A stretch of 64,000 nucleotides of DNA from Silene latifolia (taxonomy: Eukaryota > Streptophyta > Magnoliopsida > Caryophyllales > Caryophyllaceae). Numbering within the stretch: position 1 is the first letter of the stretch; each line of letters begins with the position of its first letter. Below the pieces are notes generated by a model. The model saw only the letters and a list, made by a program, of their open reading frames with translations, was not told the origin of the DNA and did not search any database. This document shows positions 42,707 to 57,984 of the stretch, one piece after another. The position numbers and the translations under genes are program-made. Location of the stretch: contig NC_133537.1 of assembly GCF_048544455.1 (NCBI RefSeq), positions 18,289,541-18,353,540 of the forward strand, read 5' to 3'.

Positions 42707-45258
42707 TTAACAGCGTGGGAGATCCTTAGGTGGAGGCATGACGGAGTACTGAGGCCCAGGTCCATCTTCTACCAGAAATGCTGTTTTCAATCCCCATCCA
42801 GTGTGCAATTCCAAGTGACAGTGCATGAACCATACACCTACACCATGTTAATCAAACATTTACCAATACCCCCTAATGAAATGATAAAATAATGTTATCG
42901 AGTAATGCATACTCAGTTTCAGTATCACCCGCTCACAGGCACAATGTGACCTATGACTGTATTTTGAAAAATAAAATGATTTGAGAAGTTACCTGGGTTA
43001 TCAGCTCTAAATCGGAAAGCAGTCCAACCACCCGTAGGAACACCAACAGTATTCCTCTCAGGTGGATCAACTAAGTTGAACTTAGCCGGGTCCTTAGCCG
43101 GGTCAAAGTTACCAACCCCAGTTCCAACCACAAAGAAGTTATATCCATGAAGGTGAAATGGATGCGACTCAACTGTCAACAAATTTGTGTCCTGCAAAAC
43201 CACCTCAACCGTCGAGTTAAACTTGATCTTGCTCACCCGCGTCCCCTGCACGACCGTCCTCAAATTAGCTGTCAGTGGGGCCCCAGTGTAGTTAAACGGG
43301 GTAGGAGGCTTATCAGGAAAGTCGGTCCTAAACACCCCTGATATATTGAAGTAATGTGCTTGTAACAAAGCAGTTTGTGGCATCACAAAGGTAATGTTGT
43401 TCAATGAGGCAGCAAGACGGGTTCGATTTACGCAAGTTGGGCATGGATTTGTCCCCAACCCAACAGTAATAAACAACTTCCTGTCCACTTTTAGAGGTAC
43501 ATTGGCCGGAAATTGAGGGGTGTTTAAGCTTCGAAGCTTGTTATTATAACTTAACGCGAAAGATGTATCATTTGGTAAGGGAAGTTGCGGTAGAATTGGG
43601 ATGATGTTGTTTGGTATGCCTTTGTACTGGAAAATTGCAGTGGCGGTCTTGTTATCTACTGAAACTGGCGCGTCATTGAAGGCTCTTGTAGACATGAAGA
43701 ACCGGCCTGAAGGTTGGTCAGCTTGGACTAAGACGTTGGTGGTTTGACCGGGGGCAATGAGGATTGATTTTGTCGCGAATGGTTTGACATAGACAGCATC
43801 AATCTCGACAACTGTCAAGGTGTGGTTGGCTATACCAAAGAATAGTTCATCGTTGAGGGCAGCGTTGATGATCCTTAGGAGGTATGTCTTCCCTTGCTCC
43901 ACCTCCATAACATATGTATCTAAATAAAGATTAAATCGAAATATAAGACCCTAATTAAATTGTGGCTATGTAATCACCTATTTATTCATTTTTGCTTAGG
44001 GTGACAAATATATACTCCCTCGATTTATTCAAGTGAGGCTAATTGCAAGAAATGGAGGGAATCGTATCCAATAGCTTACGCTTCTCGGAGCATGGGAACA
44101 AAGGTCCAGGCTTTCCATTGATTGTGTGAGCATCTGACATATTTGGTGGTAGTCCAAGGGCATTTCCTTGGTTAACTAAAGTTTCAACATCAGAGTTCCA
44201 CCATTCCCCTGCATTAATCATGCACCAACCAAATAAATTTCATGCTTATATATATTTTCATCAATTTGTTACCAGGCGGGCAGAGGCGCCACCTTTTTTA
44301 TTACCAAGTGCGCGTTGTGTAGGTTTGAAAGGCAAGTATATTATTACGGAGTATGTTACTGTACCTAAGATTAGGTTGGCTTCCTGGTGAGGTTGTGGAA
44401 ATGGAAAGGGTGTCCCTTGTTTAGGCATAATAACAATTGCGCCATAAACGGTAGCTCGTAGCCAAGAAATATGAGCATGCCACCATAGAGTTCCTCTTTG
44501 TCCGGTCACATTGAAGGCATATAAGTAGCTGTTCCCTGTTTGGATCGGACATTGGGTTATGTATGCTGGACCGTCAGCCCAACCATTCCGATATTGTTTC
44601 AGTCCATGCCTGCAATAATTCATTCACAAACGACATTAACACTAATTAGTTTTAATTAGCGATTTAGCGCGCTAAGATGGTGTATGTTGAAGCTAAGAAA
44701 CGTAGGTTGTCGTACCAGTGAATCGACATATTATATTGAGCGTGATTAGTAACATTAATTAAAACTCTATCGCCTTCTCTGGCGTATATGGTGGGTCCAG
44801 GATACATTCCGTTAACTGTCACAATTGGCTTTGCATGACATAACCTGCTCACATTCTTCACTTGAACCTGAAATAATGTCGCAAAGTAACACATTACTCG
44901 TAATTAACACACGGGGTACTAGTCGGCCTACTACTCTTTAAATACCGAAAAATATAAAAATGATATCATCCTTGTAAGATTTTTAAAATAGTCTTTTGTT
45001 ACTTGCCTAATGTCAATCCATCAGATGGTGCATTCACACATGCAAGTATATAACACATTACTCGTAACACACGTAAATCTAATTGTACTTAGCGGTCTAA
45101 TAAGAGAAAGATTATATATATGCGCAACGCTTGTCTAAGCAACTCACGTCGAATTGGTACTTCCTTACAGCTGCTTCAGATTGGAGAAACAATGCAGGAA
45201 TGAAGATGACAATGAGAAATGCATAAACAAGACAGTTATCGATCGAACGAGACGCCAT
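42707..45258 (-). CDS. Laccase (secreted multicopper oxidase)
   Basis: Six exons, 45148-45258, 44716-44867, 44365-44609, 44080-44208, 42993-43919 and 42707-42837, join in frame to 564 residues. Exon lengths 152, 245 and 129 are those of typical plant laccases. A signal peptide covers about residues 1-29 (hydrophobic [15 protein letters not shown], then SEA). All four copper-ligand motifs are present: IHWHG, WWHAH, HPFHLHG and [12 protein letters not shown], the last with a Leu in the axial position, which suggests a high-potential site. Many N-glycosylation sites occur. Laccases oxidise monolignols and other phenolics in the cell wall using O2. The exact member and substrate cannot be told from this. 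Confidence 0.95.
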
Positions 45259-45356
45259 TTCTTTTAGCTTATAGGCTAATTAAGACGCTCGGAGATTAAT
45301 AAGATGAAAAAGATGAGAAAAATAAGAATGATTTGGTCCAAACATGAAATTAATGG

Positions 45357-45364
45357 TATTTATA
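45357..45364 (-). promoter_or_regulatory. TATA box of the laccase gene
   Basis: TATAAATA on the minus strand lies 99 bases before the laccase ATG, a normal distance. Confidence 0.55.
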
Positions 45365-47170
45365 AGAATATACTCCGTATGGATATGTAGTAAGGTAGAA
45401 TATATCATTCAGTTTGTTGTAAAACTTATACAAGAAGAGGGAATTCAGGTTTAACTACAACGTACCGAGAGTGACTCGCCAGGTGTGATTAGCTCACTTT
45501 GAGGCTCAGAATACCCAATACTTTATTAAATATGGTCTACTATTTATTTATTTTCATTATTAATGGAGCCAAAGATCTCCAATTTTTTTTGTTTTGGATT
45601 ATAATGGAATAAAGTTAAAAAATGACTCACTAAATTATATGCGTTTTTTCATCATGAAGTAGCTGTGATTTGATACAATTTACCGACTGATTTATATGCA
45701 GTCGGTACTGAACACGTATCTTGTAGTGATTAACCATGCAATTTTTATTTATGATCATTAGAAAACATTCTTTATTATAGTAATTTTCTATCTTATAGTC
45801 ATATATAAAACACTACTAATCGAAAAAATTAAAATGTTACTACAGTGTAGGACTGGATCGTGGAATGGTAGAATCAGTTTAAGATTCTACGTTAGAAAAA
45901 ATTGAGATAAGTTGAATCGCAAGATCCTACAAAAGTAGGATCCTATGTAAAATCGGAATCGGTCACCACTTTTTAAATCGTAAGATTCCACGATCCGGAT
46001 CGAGAATTAACAACAATGGTTTTACGGCTATGTAAATACGACCTCTTACCCTACTATAGCAAAACCCTTGAGACACTAGAATATGATGTTGATGTTACAC
46101 TATGATTTATTTATTTTAGTTAGGTTTAGAGGCTAAGAAAACTTGAAGCCAAGATGAAGTAATTCCTTAAGGATATGAAGCCATGGCTTTAAGTTTTATG
46201 TGAACAAGGATAAAATTGTGGGCAGAGTATGTGAAACTGAAAGCCTATAGAGTGTAGACCAATTCAACCTACCCAATTTTTGGTCCCTTTTGTGTAATCA
46301 ACTTTGCCGTTAAGGAGAAGGGATATTAGGCTTGTAACTTAGTATTCGAATTGCATGTTCATTAAGGAATATCAGTATTTAGCCTACTCTATGTAAGATT
46401 AGCTACTTTACCTTTATCATGACAGCTGATAATTATTGTAGATCTCGTGCGAATGCATAGATTTTTAGATTTTCATGTTAAAGTATACAATCATTAATGT
46501 GTAATATTAACTATTAAGTGATAAAAAAAAGAAAATATATGGTAGTTTGAAATATTTGATAAATTATACGGAATATTTCTCTATAAATATTGGCAAATAA
46601 GAATGTTGTTAGGCCCAATATTTCACAAGTTCGTGTGGGTTCGGCTCATATCGGCCCAAATGTTATTCTATTTAGTAGCTATAGATCGTCAAAACTTGAC
46701 TCGGTCTGTAAACAAGGTCCAATCCATTTTTCAAGTTTAAACTCGTTAATTCTTAACTAACAATCCAACTCAAAACGACTCGTTAATTTTGAATGAAACT
46801 CGAGTTAATGACATAGAACCTAATGGGATCAAAGATAGTTCTATGTTATTACTGTTATTGTGTTCATCATTTCGTGTCATTAAGAATCATTTATATTGCC
46901 AAAAATATTTATTTTCTTGTATAAAATTCAACCCGCGGAGGGCGAGACAGTGCTTAAGTTTTTTGGCCATAACTCGACCTTGAGACCTTCGTTTGAGGCG
47001 TGAAATACAGCATTAGAAAGCTAAGAAATGTGCTAAAAGGTTTATAAAAGTTCATAAAAAAATGGTACTCTATTATCTACTCCTATTATCTCTATATGTT
47101 TATTGCTCAATTCCATTCATAAATAACAAGTCACTATTTTTCTCCTCCTATAACTAATTAATGTTTTAAG
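45365..47170. other. Gene-poor AT-rich stretch
   Basis: No coding region was recognised apart from the small inverted-repeat element at 45846. The laccase upstream region occupies the first few hundred bases. Confidence 0.5.
45846..46003. repeat. MITE-like inverted repeat
   Basis: ggatcgtggaatggta at the left pairs with taagattccacgatcc at the right, about 150 bp apart. Inner words also pair, for example gatcctac and gtaggatc. No clean target duplication was found. Confidence 0.45.
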
Positions 47171-47171
47171 T

Positions 47172-48835
47172 TCTTTTTTTTTTTGGCAACAGTAAAAAAC
47201 GATGCAATTATATAATGTTAGGACAAACTACATCCTTATTACACTCGTAATTAAACGTCACTATGGTACAAATATTAAACACTAGCGAAAGACAATGTCG
47301 GGTCGTAACATCAAGTTGGTGGAGTACGAAATAGTGGGCGCGAGTCTCCTTATCCACGTCTTGCAAGCAGTTAATTAACATCTCTTGTAAGCCTCCGATA
47401 CATGTGAGTTGCGGAGTGACGAGTGCATGGTGTACTTACGCCACAAGAGCGTAGAAATGAATGGTGGATAACACACAACAACAGGCTGCTTTCGATGGAG
47501 CATGAACTCCTACATCAGGACAAACGAACTTTACAATCACACGAACGGCGGATCAACAAACCCAACATGCACACAAACTACATCAAAGGACTCCCCTCGA
47601 CCAATCTTCTGTCCATAGTTACTTTAAAGCACCGTCTACCGACGGATCCAACCCGAACCGAACACAAATCTTCCATTAAGGATTTAGAAAGGCCATTATT
47701 CCTACAAGAGCTACCACAAGGCACAAAACGAATACCAAGGCGAACAACCAAGCAGATACCCTTATAAATCAGATTTATTCTTACTAGATTCACATTAACT
47801 CTGACCAAAACCCTAAGGATAATGGAACAGGACACCCAAAATATATGTGAAGGGACGACGATAGCCAAAACCACAAAGATAATGGGATAGGACACCCAAA
47901 ACATCCTTGAAGGGATGGCTAAAATTATTTGGAGTAACATAAAACAAAATAAACCATGTTTAAACAGCATAAGATTGTAGTAGAGACCACCACATCCAAC
48001 CCAACCAACACCACTACCAAACCCCTACACAACCCAACTGTGACACTTCACATACTGAGAGACGCCCTCCATCCATGAGCTCACTCCAAACGATGAAAGC
48101 GACGGACCCAATGACCACTTCAAGACCACCGATACTGGTGGGGCTGACATAAAGACACATACAAAAACGAACCAAAAGAAGCCTCCCGAGACCACAACCT
48201 TACATGCAACAAGACCAACTATTACCAACAAAGTAATCTGACCAGACACACTATAAGACACACGAGACGGAACCGATAGGTGGGGGGAAAGGGCGAGGGG
48301 GAGGGGAACACCAAATCGGTCAAACCCATAATCAGAAAACACCACAACGCCACCAAGATGAGTTATACCCATCGACAAGAACAGATTAAAACAGGGACAA
48401 AGCTAGAGAGCCTTACCAGGGGTGGGGGAAGGGGCGAGGGGGAGGGTGAACACACCCTGGCCAGGGTTGCATGCTAGGTCGACGCAGACAAGACGAAGAA
48501 TCGGATGGACGGAAAGTCTTCTAGATCAACGAGACAAGCAGCCATCACAACTAATCTGTCAGTTGAGAAGAGCCGATAAGATGTCAGAAAAAGCAATTAA
48601 AAAGGAGTGAGATGACAATGGAAAGGCATATTAAAGGAAAGGAATGAGAACTGACGATTTGCCGGAGATAGTTCAGGGGATGAACCCATCTCTGGCGAAA
48701 GGTTAGGGGGAGATAAGGGAAGTAGTGTGTGGAAAGAGGAGACGCCGGATCAAGAGTATTGAGTTAGGGTTTTTTGTTTAGAGAGAAGGGGGAGAAAATT
48801 CTAGAGAGAGAGGTACCGTTGGCTTCCCTAGATTA
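47172..48835 (-). mobile_element. Retroposon-like segment, unclassified
   Basis: Read on the minus strand it starts with a CT-rich leader (complement of 48775-48830) and ends in an A tract (complement of the T run at 47171-47183). That is the outline of a polyadenylated retroposon. Two similar units (gggacgacgatagcc..., gataatggaacaggacaccc) repeat near 47815-47910, and gggcgagggggaggg occurs twice (48290 and 48432). Open frames of 117-130 codons have no recognisable domain. Confidence 0.35.
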
Positions 48836-48975
48836 ATTTTTAAACTAAAACCTCCTAAAATTTCTGAACTGATATCTTACCTTGTGATGGATGCAGACAA
48901 GCCTCATGCATATGTCTAGCATAACTCAGATGAGACTTCTACATATAATTTACTTCCTTTGTCTCCTTTTGTTTA

Positions 48976-48977
<2 letters not shown>

Positions 48978-49032
<55 letters not shown>
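48978..49032. repeat. (TA)n microsatellite, left
   Basis: About 27 TA units directly abut the left inverted repeat of the next element. Confidence 0.9.
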
Positions 49033-51359
<2,327 letters not shown>

Positions 51360-51360
<1 letters not shown>

Positions 51361-52290
51361 TGTTGATTACAATTACTCATTCTCTGTTAAAATCCATATT
51401 CATTCAGATTACACTTTTGTTGCTAAAATAACACTTTATGCTGCCAATTTCACCTTCTTTTGCTAAAATTACATTGTTGCCTGTTAAAATAACACTTTTT
51501 TTGTTAGAATTACACTTTTGTCTGCTAGAATTACACTTTTTTTTGTTGAAATTACACTTGTGTCTTTTAAAATAACATTTGATTTTGTTAGAATTACACT
51601 TTTGTTGCTAAAATAACACTTTATGCTGTTACAATTTCACCTTCTTTTGCTAAAATTATACTGTTGCCTGTTAAAATAACACTTTATTTTGTTAGAATTA
51701 CACTTTTGTCTGCTAGAATTACACTTTTTTTTTGTTGAAATTACACTTTTGTCTTTTAAAATAACATTTGATTTTGTTAGAATTACACTTTTGTTGCTAA
51801 AAGAACATTTTATGCTGGTGTAATTTCACCTTCTTTTGCTAAAATTACACTGTTGCCTGTTAAAATAACACTTTATTTTGTTAGAATTACACTTTTGTCT
51901 GCTAGAATTACACTTTTTTTTATTGAAATTACACTTTTGTCTTTTAAAATAACATTTGATTTTGTTAGAATTACACTTTTGTTGCTAAAATAACACTTTA
52001 TACTGCTACAATTACACATTTGTTTTTATAAAATTTCACTGTTGCCTGTTAAAATTACACTTCATATTGTTAGAATTACACTTTTGTCTGCTAAAATTAC
52101 ATTTTTTTTTTGTTAAAATTACACTTTTGTCTGTTAAAATAACATTTTATTTTGTTAGAATTATACTTTTGTCTGCTAAAATTACACTTCATATTGTTAG
52201 AATTAAAAATTACACTTTATGCTGCTACAATTACACTTTTTTTTGTTAGAATTTTTCTTTTGTCTGCTAGAATTAATTTTTTGTAATGTT
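51360..52290 (+). repeat. AATTACACTTTTGT repeat array with 188-bp higher-order units
   Basis: Units of about 25-30 bp (gttagaattacacttttgtc, gctaaaattacac, gttaaaataacacttt) follow each other. From 51421 the series itself repeats with a period of 185-189 bp; tgctaaaataacactttatg begins at 51421, 51606, 51795 (one variant base) and 51983. The array stops just before the ATG of the ULP1-like gene. Confidence 0.92.
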
Positions 52291-52295
52291 AACAG

Positions 52296-54840
52296 ATGTC
52301 AGATGGAAATGAGGTTAAATCAGGCAAGTCCAAAAAAGCAAAGGTGCCTGTCAAGTTGAAGAAGCAGCTTGTTGAGCAGGTTGAAAAACTTAAAATTACT
52401 GTTATTTGTATTTTGTGTGGTGTAAGGTCTATATGTCACGTTTTTAATTACTGTTACTTTTTTCTTCCGCAGACCCCAGATCACGTTGAGGCCAAGCCAA
52501 CCAAGAACAAAATAGCAAAGGTGGCTGTCAAGTGTCGGCCGAAGCAGCTTGTTGAGCTCATTGAAAAGCTTAATGATGCCCAGCGAGATGCAGTACGGAA
52601 GATCGGTTTCGGTGGTATTTTGGAGCTTAAGCTCAAAACATATCCAATGGGTTATGTTAAAGATTTTCTCAAAGCATTCAGTGACGAATCCTATATTTTT
52701 CGGGCAGCTAAAGATAAGGAGTTCATGGTCACCAAGCATGATGTGTATGACTGTTTTATGTTACCACTTGGTCCTAAAACAGTTGATCTAGTACCTACGG
52801 GCCGCCAAAAGGATTCTCAAGCGCCGGAGAACAAGCAATTGAAAGATAAATGGCGAAAAGCGTACAACATAAAAGGGGTGAACGAAGGCATTAATTTAGG
52901 AATTGTCTTCCAAGATATTTTAAAAAAAAAATACAAAAAAGGAGGTCCTCAATTCTGCAGGCTGTTTGTTCTGCTCGCCATGTCATCATTCCTAACTCCA
53001 ACGTCATACAGCGGGGTTGACTTCAAGCTTTTGAGAGCTGTTGAAGACGTGGACTCGATTGCGCAGTACGATTGGTGTACTTATGTGCTGGAACATTTGG
53101 TGAAGGTGCGGCGTCTTGGTGAAAATAAACAGACCTTGTTGGGGTGTATCCCCTTCTTAATGATTACGTACTTTCAACGATTCAATTTCCGTGGTACGAG
53201 TTGTCGCCACAGCCTGCCTCTCATTAAGCATTGGGACCGGCAGACGTTTTCGGACAGACTACATGGTGAGCTTGACAAGAACCGTTTGGGTCGGCAAACT
53301 TGGTCCTTGGTTAAGTATCCTCGGTGCCTTCAAAGGGAACTGTTAAGCATTGGCGGGGTTCCTAATGACAGCCAAGTGTTGGCCATCGGCAATGTGGTTA
53401 GTGATTCGGCATTACAAGTGACTTCAACTTCCGACAGGAAGAAGTTCATCGAGATTGAACTGCCATCTGGTGTTGATGATGACGAGGAGTTGAAAGCTCG
53501 GGCTGTAGATGTAAGTGTTATTTGTTCATTTGTCAAAGCTAATTTACATGTTTTAAAGTTACTCTTTCTTTCACTACAATTACACTACAATTGTAGTTGC
53601 GATATTAATCAGTAATTGCTTAAATTACAAGGTTGTCAGTTAAAATTATACTTTTTAAAATTAAAATTATACTTTTGTATGTTACAATTACACTTTTGTC
53701 CTTTAAAATTATACTTTTTAAAGTTAAAATTTTACTTTTGTAGCTTATAATTACACTTTAGTCCGTTAGAATAATACTTGTTGCCCTTAGAATTACACTT
53801 ATCAAAGCTAAAATGATACTTTTGAATGAACACTTTTGACTGAACAATTGTCAATTATATGTATTTTAATGTAGGATGTGCATGAGCTTTACTTGAAGAT
53901 GCAAAGGAATGCTACTGTCTTCTATTCATGGTATGCAAATGCAGCCATGACGCTCAAAAGGTTAACAGGAGGGATGAACTATTCTAGTGACCTTGTCGCT
54001 ACACAATGCACACAATCATTCTTTCAAAGCCAAAGGATGAAGGATTATGCTGTGGAAATGCAGGAGATAGCTGAACGAATAAATCAGTCCGTGAAATCGG
54101 CGCTTTGTCTTTGGCCGCAACAAAGTCCGGTGATCGATTCGAATGATGAGGTAGATGACGAGGGGTACGAGCAGCATGTTGGTGACGATGATGAAGAGGA
54201 GGACAATGGTGATGAGGACGAGGGAGATGACGAGGATGGTGATAATGTTGAGGATGAGGAGGATGGTGATGATATGGAGGATGATGGATACGATAATGAG
54301 AAAGAGGTGACTGTAGATGTTAGTACAGACCGCGAAGGCACGGTGGCCGCCTCAATTGTTTCGGATGAAGCAGCCAGTGAGAAAGTACGGGAGGTGTCTA
54401 CACAACAGATAATGGAGGCCGTGCAATTTTACGACACGGCTGAATTTAAGGACTCTGCTAACAGAGATGATTACAGTAACGACACCAACGTGGATGTTGG
54501 TAGTACTCGTGAGATTTCCGTTATTTACAGAAGGAGGAAGGTAGATGGAAAGCAGGTGGCTGTTAATGAACCACTAAAATTTGACCGGGAAATTCTCGAA
54601 GACATTTATTCAAAAGAAGATCTTGATGAGGCTGAGAAGAAGTTCTATGCGAATCTTTTGACTCTACAAAGGAAGAAGAGCAGACGATGGATATGGGCGT
54701 GCTGTGGCGGGGAACCTCGGATAGCGACAATAAAAATGAGGAGGATGGGCCCACAGACGCTGATCCACCTTTCACTCAATTGCTGATTTCGTCTGCGGAG
54801 ATTTTTGAAGCGAGAGCGAAAGCGAGAAATGCCGGCCGAG
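52296..54840 (+). pseudogene. ULP1-like transposon gene: N-terminal domain and acidic region
   Basis: Exons appear at 52296-52378, 52473-53512 and 53875 onward. A Lys-rich duplicated module (KKQLVEQ and PKQLVELIEKL) starts the protein. Then comes a domain resembling the N-terminal domain of plant transposon ULP1 proteins, with RDAVRKIGFGGILELK, YDCFMLPLGPKTVDL and LFVLLAMSSFLTPTS. Next is SWYANAAMTLKRLTGGMNY, then about 60 residues that are mainly Asp and Glu (54140-54310). The frame is lost near 54672 but continues in another frame (EQTMDMGVLWRGTSDSD) to about 54870. Role unknown; ULP1-like relatives are SUMO proteases. Confidence 0.68.
53600..53860 (+). repeat. AATTACACTTTTGT repeat block in an intron
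   Basis: Units such as gttaaaattatacttttg and gttagaatta fill the intron between 53512 and 53875, in the sense direction of the gene. Confidence 0.85.
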
Positions 54841-55004
54841 AGAAGACCATGAAATTGGAGAGGTAAGAGAATTGGTGAAAGTGGCCTCCGACGCGCTCGG
54901 AGTGTTGTGCAGCTGAGTGAAGTTCGAATGCCGAGACGGACAAGGATGATGACAAGATTGGGAAGGGTAATGTTGAGCCTGGTCTCCAATGTTCAAGTAC
55001 AACA

Positions 55005-55391
55005 GTGGTTCTTGCACCACTAGACGATCTTTGTCAAGTGGATTCTAAATCTTTGGAATTTTGTGGGCACGATCTTTGGGAGTCCGAGAAGGTGGATACT
55101 GCTTTGGTGGAAGTTCAGAACATAGAAGTTGAACCCCCTGCCACTCAGTTCCTATTCTCGACTGCTGAGATATGTGATGCAGAGCGCGCAGCCGAACAAC
55201 ATTATGAGGAGGGTGCAGGAAACGGCGGATGCGCAACGATCGACGAGCGGTTGTTAAAGGGTAAACAGCGGAATATGTATATGCACTGCGCAGGCAAAGG
55301 AATTTATGGACGTAGAATGGACAAGTCATTGTATATTCTCTGCGGACGTAAACGCTATTTGTTCAGGAGCACCCAATATCATGCATCTTGA
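55005..55391 (+). pseudogene. Middle part of the ULP1-like gene, fragment
   Basis: An open frame without a known domain. It contains QFLFSTAEICDAERAAEQHY, which resembles QLLISSAEIFEARAKARN encoded near 54777-54830 in the preceding part, so this stretch may be an internal duplication. Confidence 0.45.
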
Positions 55392-55539
55392 AAATCGGGA
55401 GGGGTGGAATAATGATGAGCCAAATTTGGAAACAAGTCCTCGGCAGTGGTAGTGAAGGTGGTGGATGGGGCTGCACTGAAGGATCACGGAGGTAATGCAT
55501 TGACCTTCAGAGTTTAGAAGTGCCGTGGATGAAGTTATT

Positions 55540-55890
55540 TTGTTAGAATTACATTTTTCTCTTTTAAAGTTACACTTTTTTAAGTTACAATAACACTTTT
55601 TTTTCTTAGAATTACACTTTTCTCTGCTGCAATTAGACAATTTTTAGTGAAAATAACACTTTATTTAGTTAGAATTACATTTTTCTCGGCTAAAATTACA
55701 CTTTCTTAAGTTGTAATTATACTTTTGTAACTTACAATTACACTTTTGTCTTCCAGAATTACACTATTTTTAGTTAAAATTACACTTATTTGTGATAAAA
55801 TAACACTTTATTTTCTTTGAATTATAATTTTGTCTACTAAATTTTATTTTCTTCTCTGCCACAGTTACACTTACTTTTTGATGATGAAAT
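55540..55890 (+). repeat. AATTACACTTTTGT repeat block
   Basis: The same unit, in the sense direction, between the middle fragment and the first protease-like domain. It ends a few bases before the splice acceptor at 55909. Confidence 0.88.
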
Positions 55891-55909
55891 TACACTTTTT
55901 TTATTACAG

Positions 55910-57910
55910 ATGCGGCAGTGGAGGATGTTGCCGTGAAGTCTTCGGGAGGGACTATCGAGCACAGAGAGGTAATAGCCGACGTAGTACCAGAGGCAGAGAA
56001 CATCGTCATTCCTATCCCGGCCCCGTACGTCCCTCACAGTGATTTGAGCTACCATCCTTTTTTACTTCACTCGAGTGAGCCCTTACCGTGCATGGATCAC
56101 GTCATGGAGAACCTTGGGTGTTCTATTGATTGTGGGGCACCTAATCCTGAATTGTGCTTTGCGACGAGAAACCTAGCATTCAGTCAGGAGCTCCTTGTGC
56201 CAATGTTCAGTGACAGGAAATACTTGATTGACTATGCGTTCAATCAGTCAGACGCGTTTTTCGAGTTGTAAGTGTATTATTTTTTACAAGAGGCCCTTAA
56301 CATTCCTAATTATATATATATTTGTTGGCTAAGTAAATTTTTTGGTTGTAGGGAACAATTGGTCCAATTCAGTGAGTTTTATTTCATTACCCGGGAAGAT
56401 ATTGCAACTTTGAACCCTCGGGAGCAAATCATGACAAGTGTTATTGATGGTTGGTGCTTGCTACTCAACCACATCATGAAACCTTCGGACATATCCCGTT
56501 CTTTGTTTGGACTAAGTCACACTGTAAGTTAAAATGTTACCTTTGTGTGTTAAAATTACACATTTGTCCTTTAGAATTATTCTTTTTTAAGTTAAAATGT
56601 TGCTTTTGTATGTTAAAATTGCACATTTGTCCGTTAAAATGATACTTTTTGCCGTTAGAATTACATTTTTTATTGTTTAAATTATACTTTTAACATTTCC
56701 CTTCTGAGTTAACAGTACACTTTTTTTTTGGTTAAAGTTTCACTTTTTAAGATTAAAATAGCTCTTTTAATTATCTGTTCACGCATTTAACACTTTTCAA
56801 ATTAAAGGACCCCGCAAGGTCTATTTGGAACGCTCAAAAGCTTGGGAAAGTGTTGAACAAAGACGAAGACATTTATGGTGGCTGGGATGCTGGTGAAACA
56901 CGTCGTGCACCATTCCAGCTCGATACGGACATGGTAGGTAACAAAACATGTAATCTTGTCTCATGGTTTTTAAGTTTTCCTTTTTCTGATCTTAGCGACA
57001 CACGTTGCAGATCTTTCTGCCCGTGTTATCCGGCGACGGCGATCACTACAGCTGCGTGTGCATCAACTTTCTCACCGAACAGATTGACTACCTCGACAAC
57101 CGCAAATACGATGACCCATTAGAAACGCTCCCTTACGGAGGGATAGCGCGTATTTCGGTAAGTGTCTGATATCCAAAAGTCAACCAATTTATATGGGTCG
57201 TAGTTCGTTAACACACTGACGTTTTTTCATGTTCAGGCAAATATGATGGGGAAGTATTTGGTGTCTAAAGGGCTGTCTAAGGGGGCAAAGGTCAGCGAGT
57301 TTAAGATCGTCAACATTGAGTTCAGCTGGCAAGGTCAAGGGTATTCGAGAAACTTATTTGTGGTGTTTTTATGATGCTACATATGATGTTCTACCGCGGA
57401 AGCCCTTTTCAATGTGACCTCGGGAAAGAGGATGCTATGAGTTTGTACCGTGCTGAGATTGCTGCAACACTCGTCCTCTGTGACATTAACAGTATCAGAG
57501 AAGAGATCTTGATGCGGGTTGGTTATTTTAAAGCGGCTGCTGGACATCCATTGACAAAAAAGTTGAATGCTGTTAAGAGGAAAACAGATGGTGACATAGG
57601 GCCGGAGTCCACAAAACGTGCTCGCGTGACTGAATCTGATGAGCCCGTTATGGAGGCGACGCCTGTTACCATGCGCATTCCATCTGGTAAAGCGCTATCC
57701 TCTGTTAAGAGCCATCCTCGTGGAAAGGGGGACGGGTTGGGCTGCTCTCTTGACTGTGGTAGAGGTGGTCTCAACACAAATGTGGTGTCGAAACTGCTCC
57801 GGGGCAACCAAGCGTTAATCAAGGATATTAAAAACAAGAGGAAGCATGTTGCCGACTATTGCTTGTTAGATGACCACACTTATGATGAACGGTCTGTTAA
57901 TCTGGCTTAA
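55910..57910 (+). pseudogene. ULP1 (C48 peptidase)-like domain A, decayed
   Basis: Exons are about 55910-56267, 56352-56522, 56808-56934, 57012-57159 and 57238-57910. They encode EQLVQFSEFYFITREDIATL, VIDGWCLLLNHIM, then FLPVLSGDGDHYSCVCINF with the His of the catalytic triad, and YLDNRKYDD with a candidate Asp. Where ULP1 proteases have Q-x(n)-DCG with the nucleophile Cys, this copy reads WQGQGYSRN, so the Cys is gone. A one-base shift near 57370 follows (FVVF, then MMLHMMFYRG). The last 100 residues are basic and disordered-looking. Confidence 0.7.
56520..56770 (+). repeat. AATTACACTTTTGT repeat block in an intron of domain A
   Basis: The intron after FGLSHT is almost wholly made of the repeat, in the sense direction. 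Confidence 0.87.
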
Positions 57911-57984
57911 TTAACTACTTCTTTAATCAAGGATACTCAGATTATTTTTTACATTTATTCTACTTTAACTAACGAAATCTTTAA

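Noticed and set aside
44010-44070. A Stowaway MITE in a laccase intron (ctccctcgatt...aatggaggga)
   Set aside because: Only about 60 bp, the right arm overlaps the end of exon 4's intron border, and there is no clear target duplication; too weak to call.
47423-47767. A 114-codon plus-strand gene
   Set aside because: No domain, no splice or promoter signal, and it overlaps the retroposon-like segment that reads on the other strand.
54084-54341. Minus-strand Ser/Pro-rich frame
   Set aside because: It is the complement of the Asp/Glu-rich part of the ULP1-like gene.
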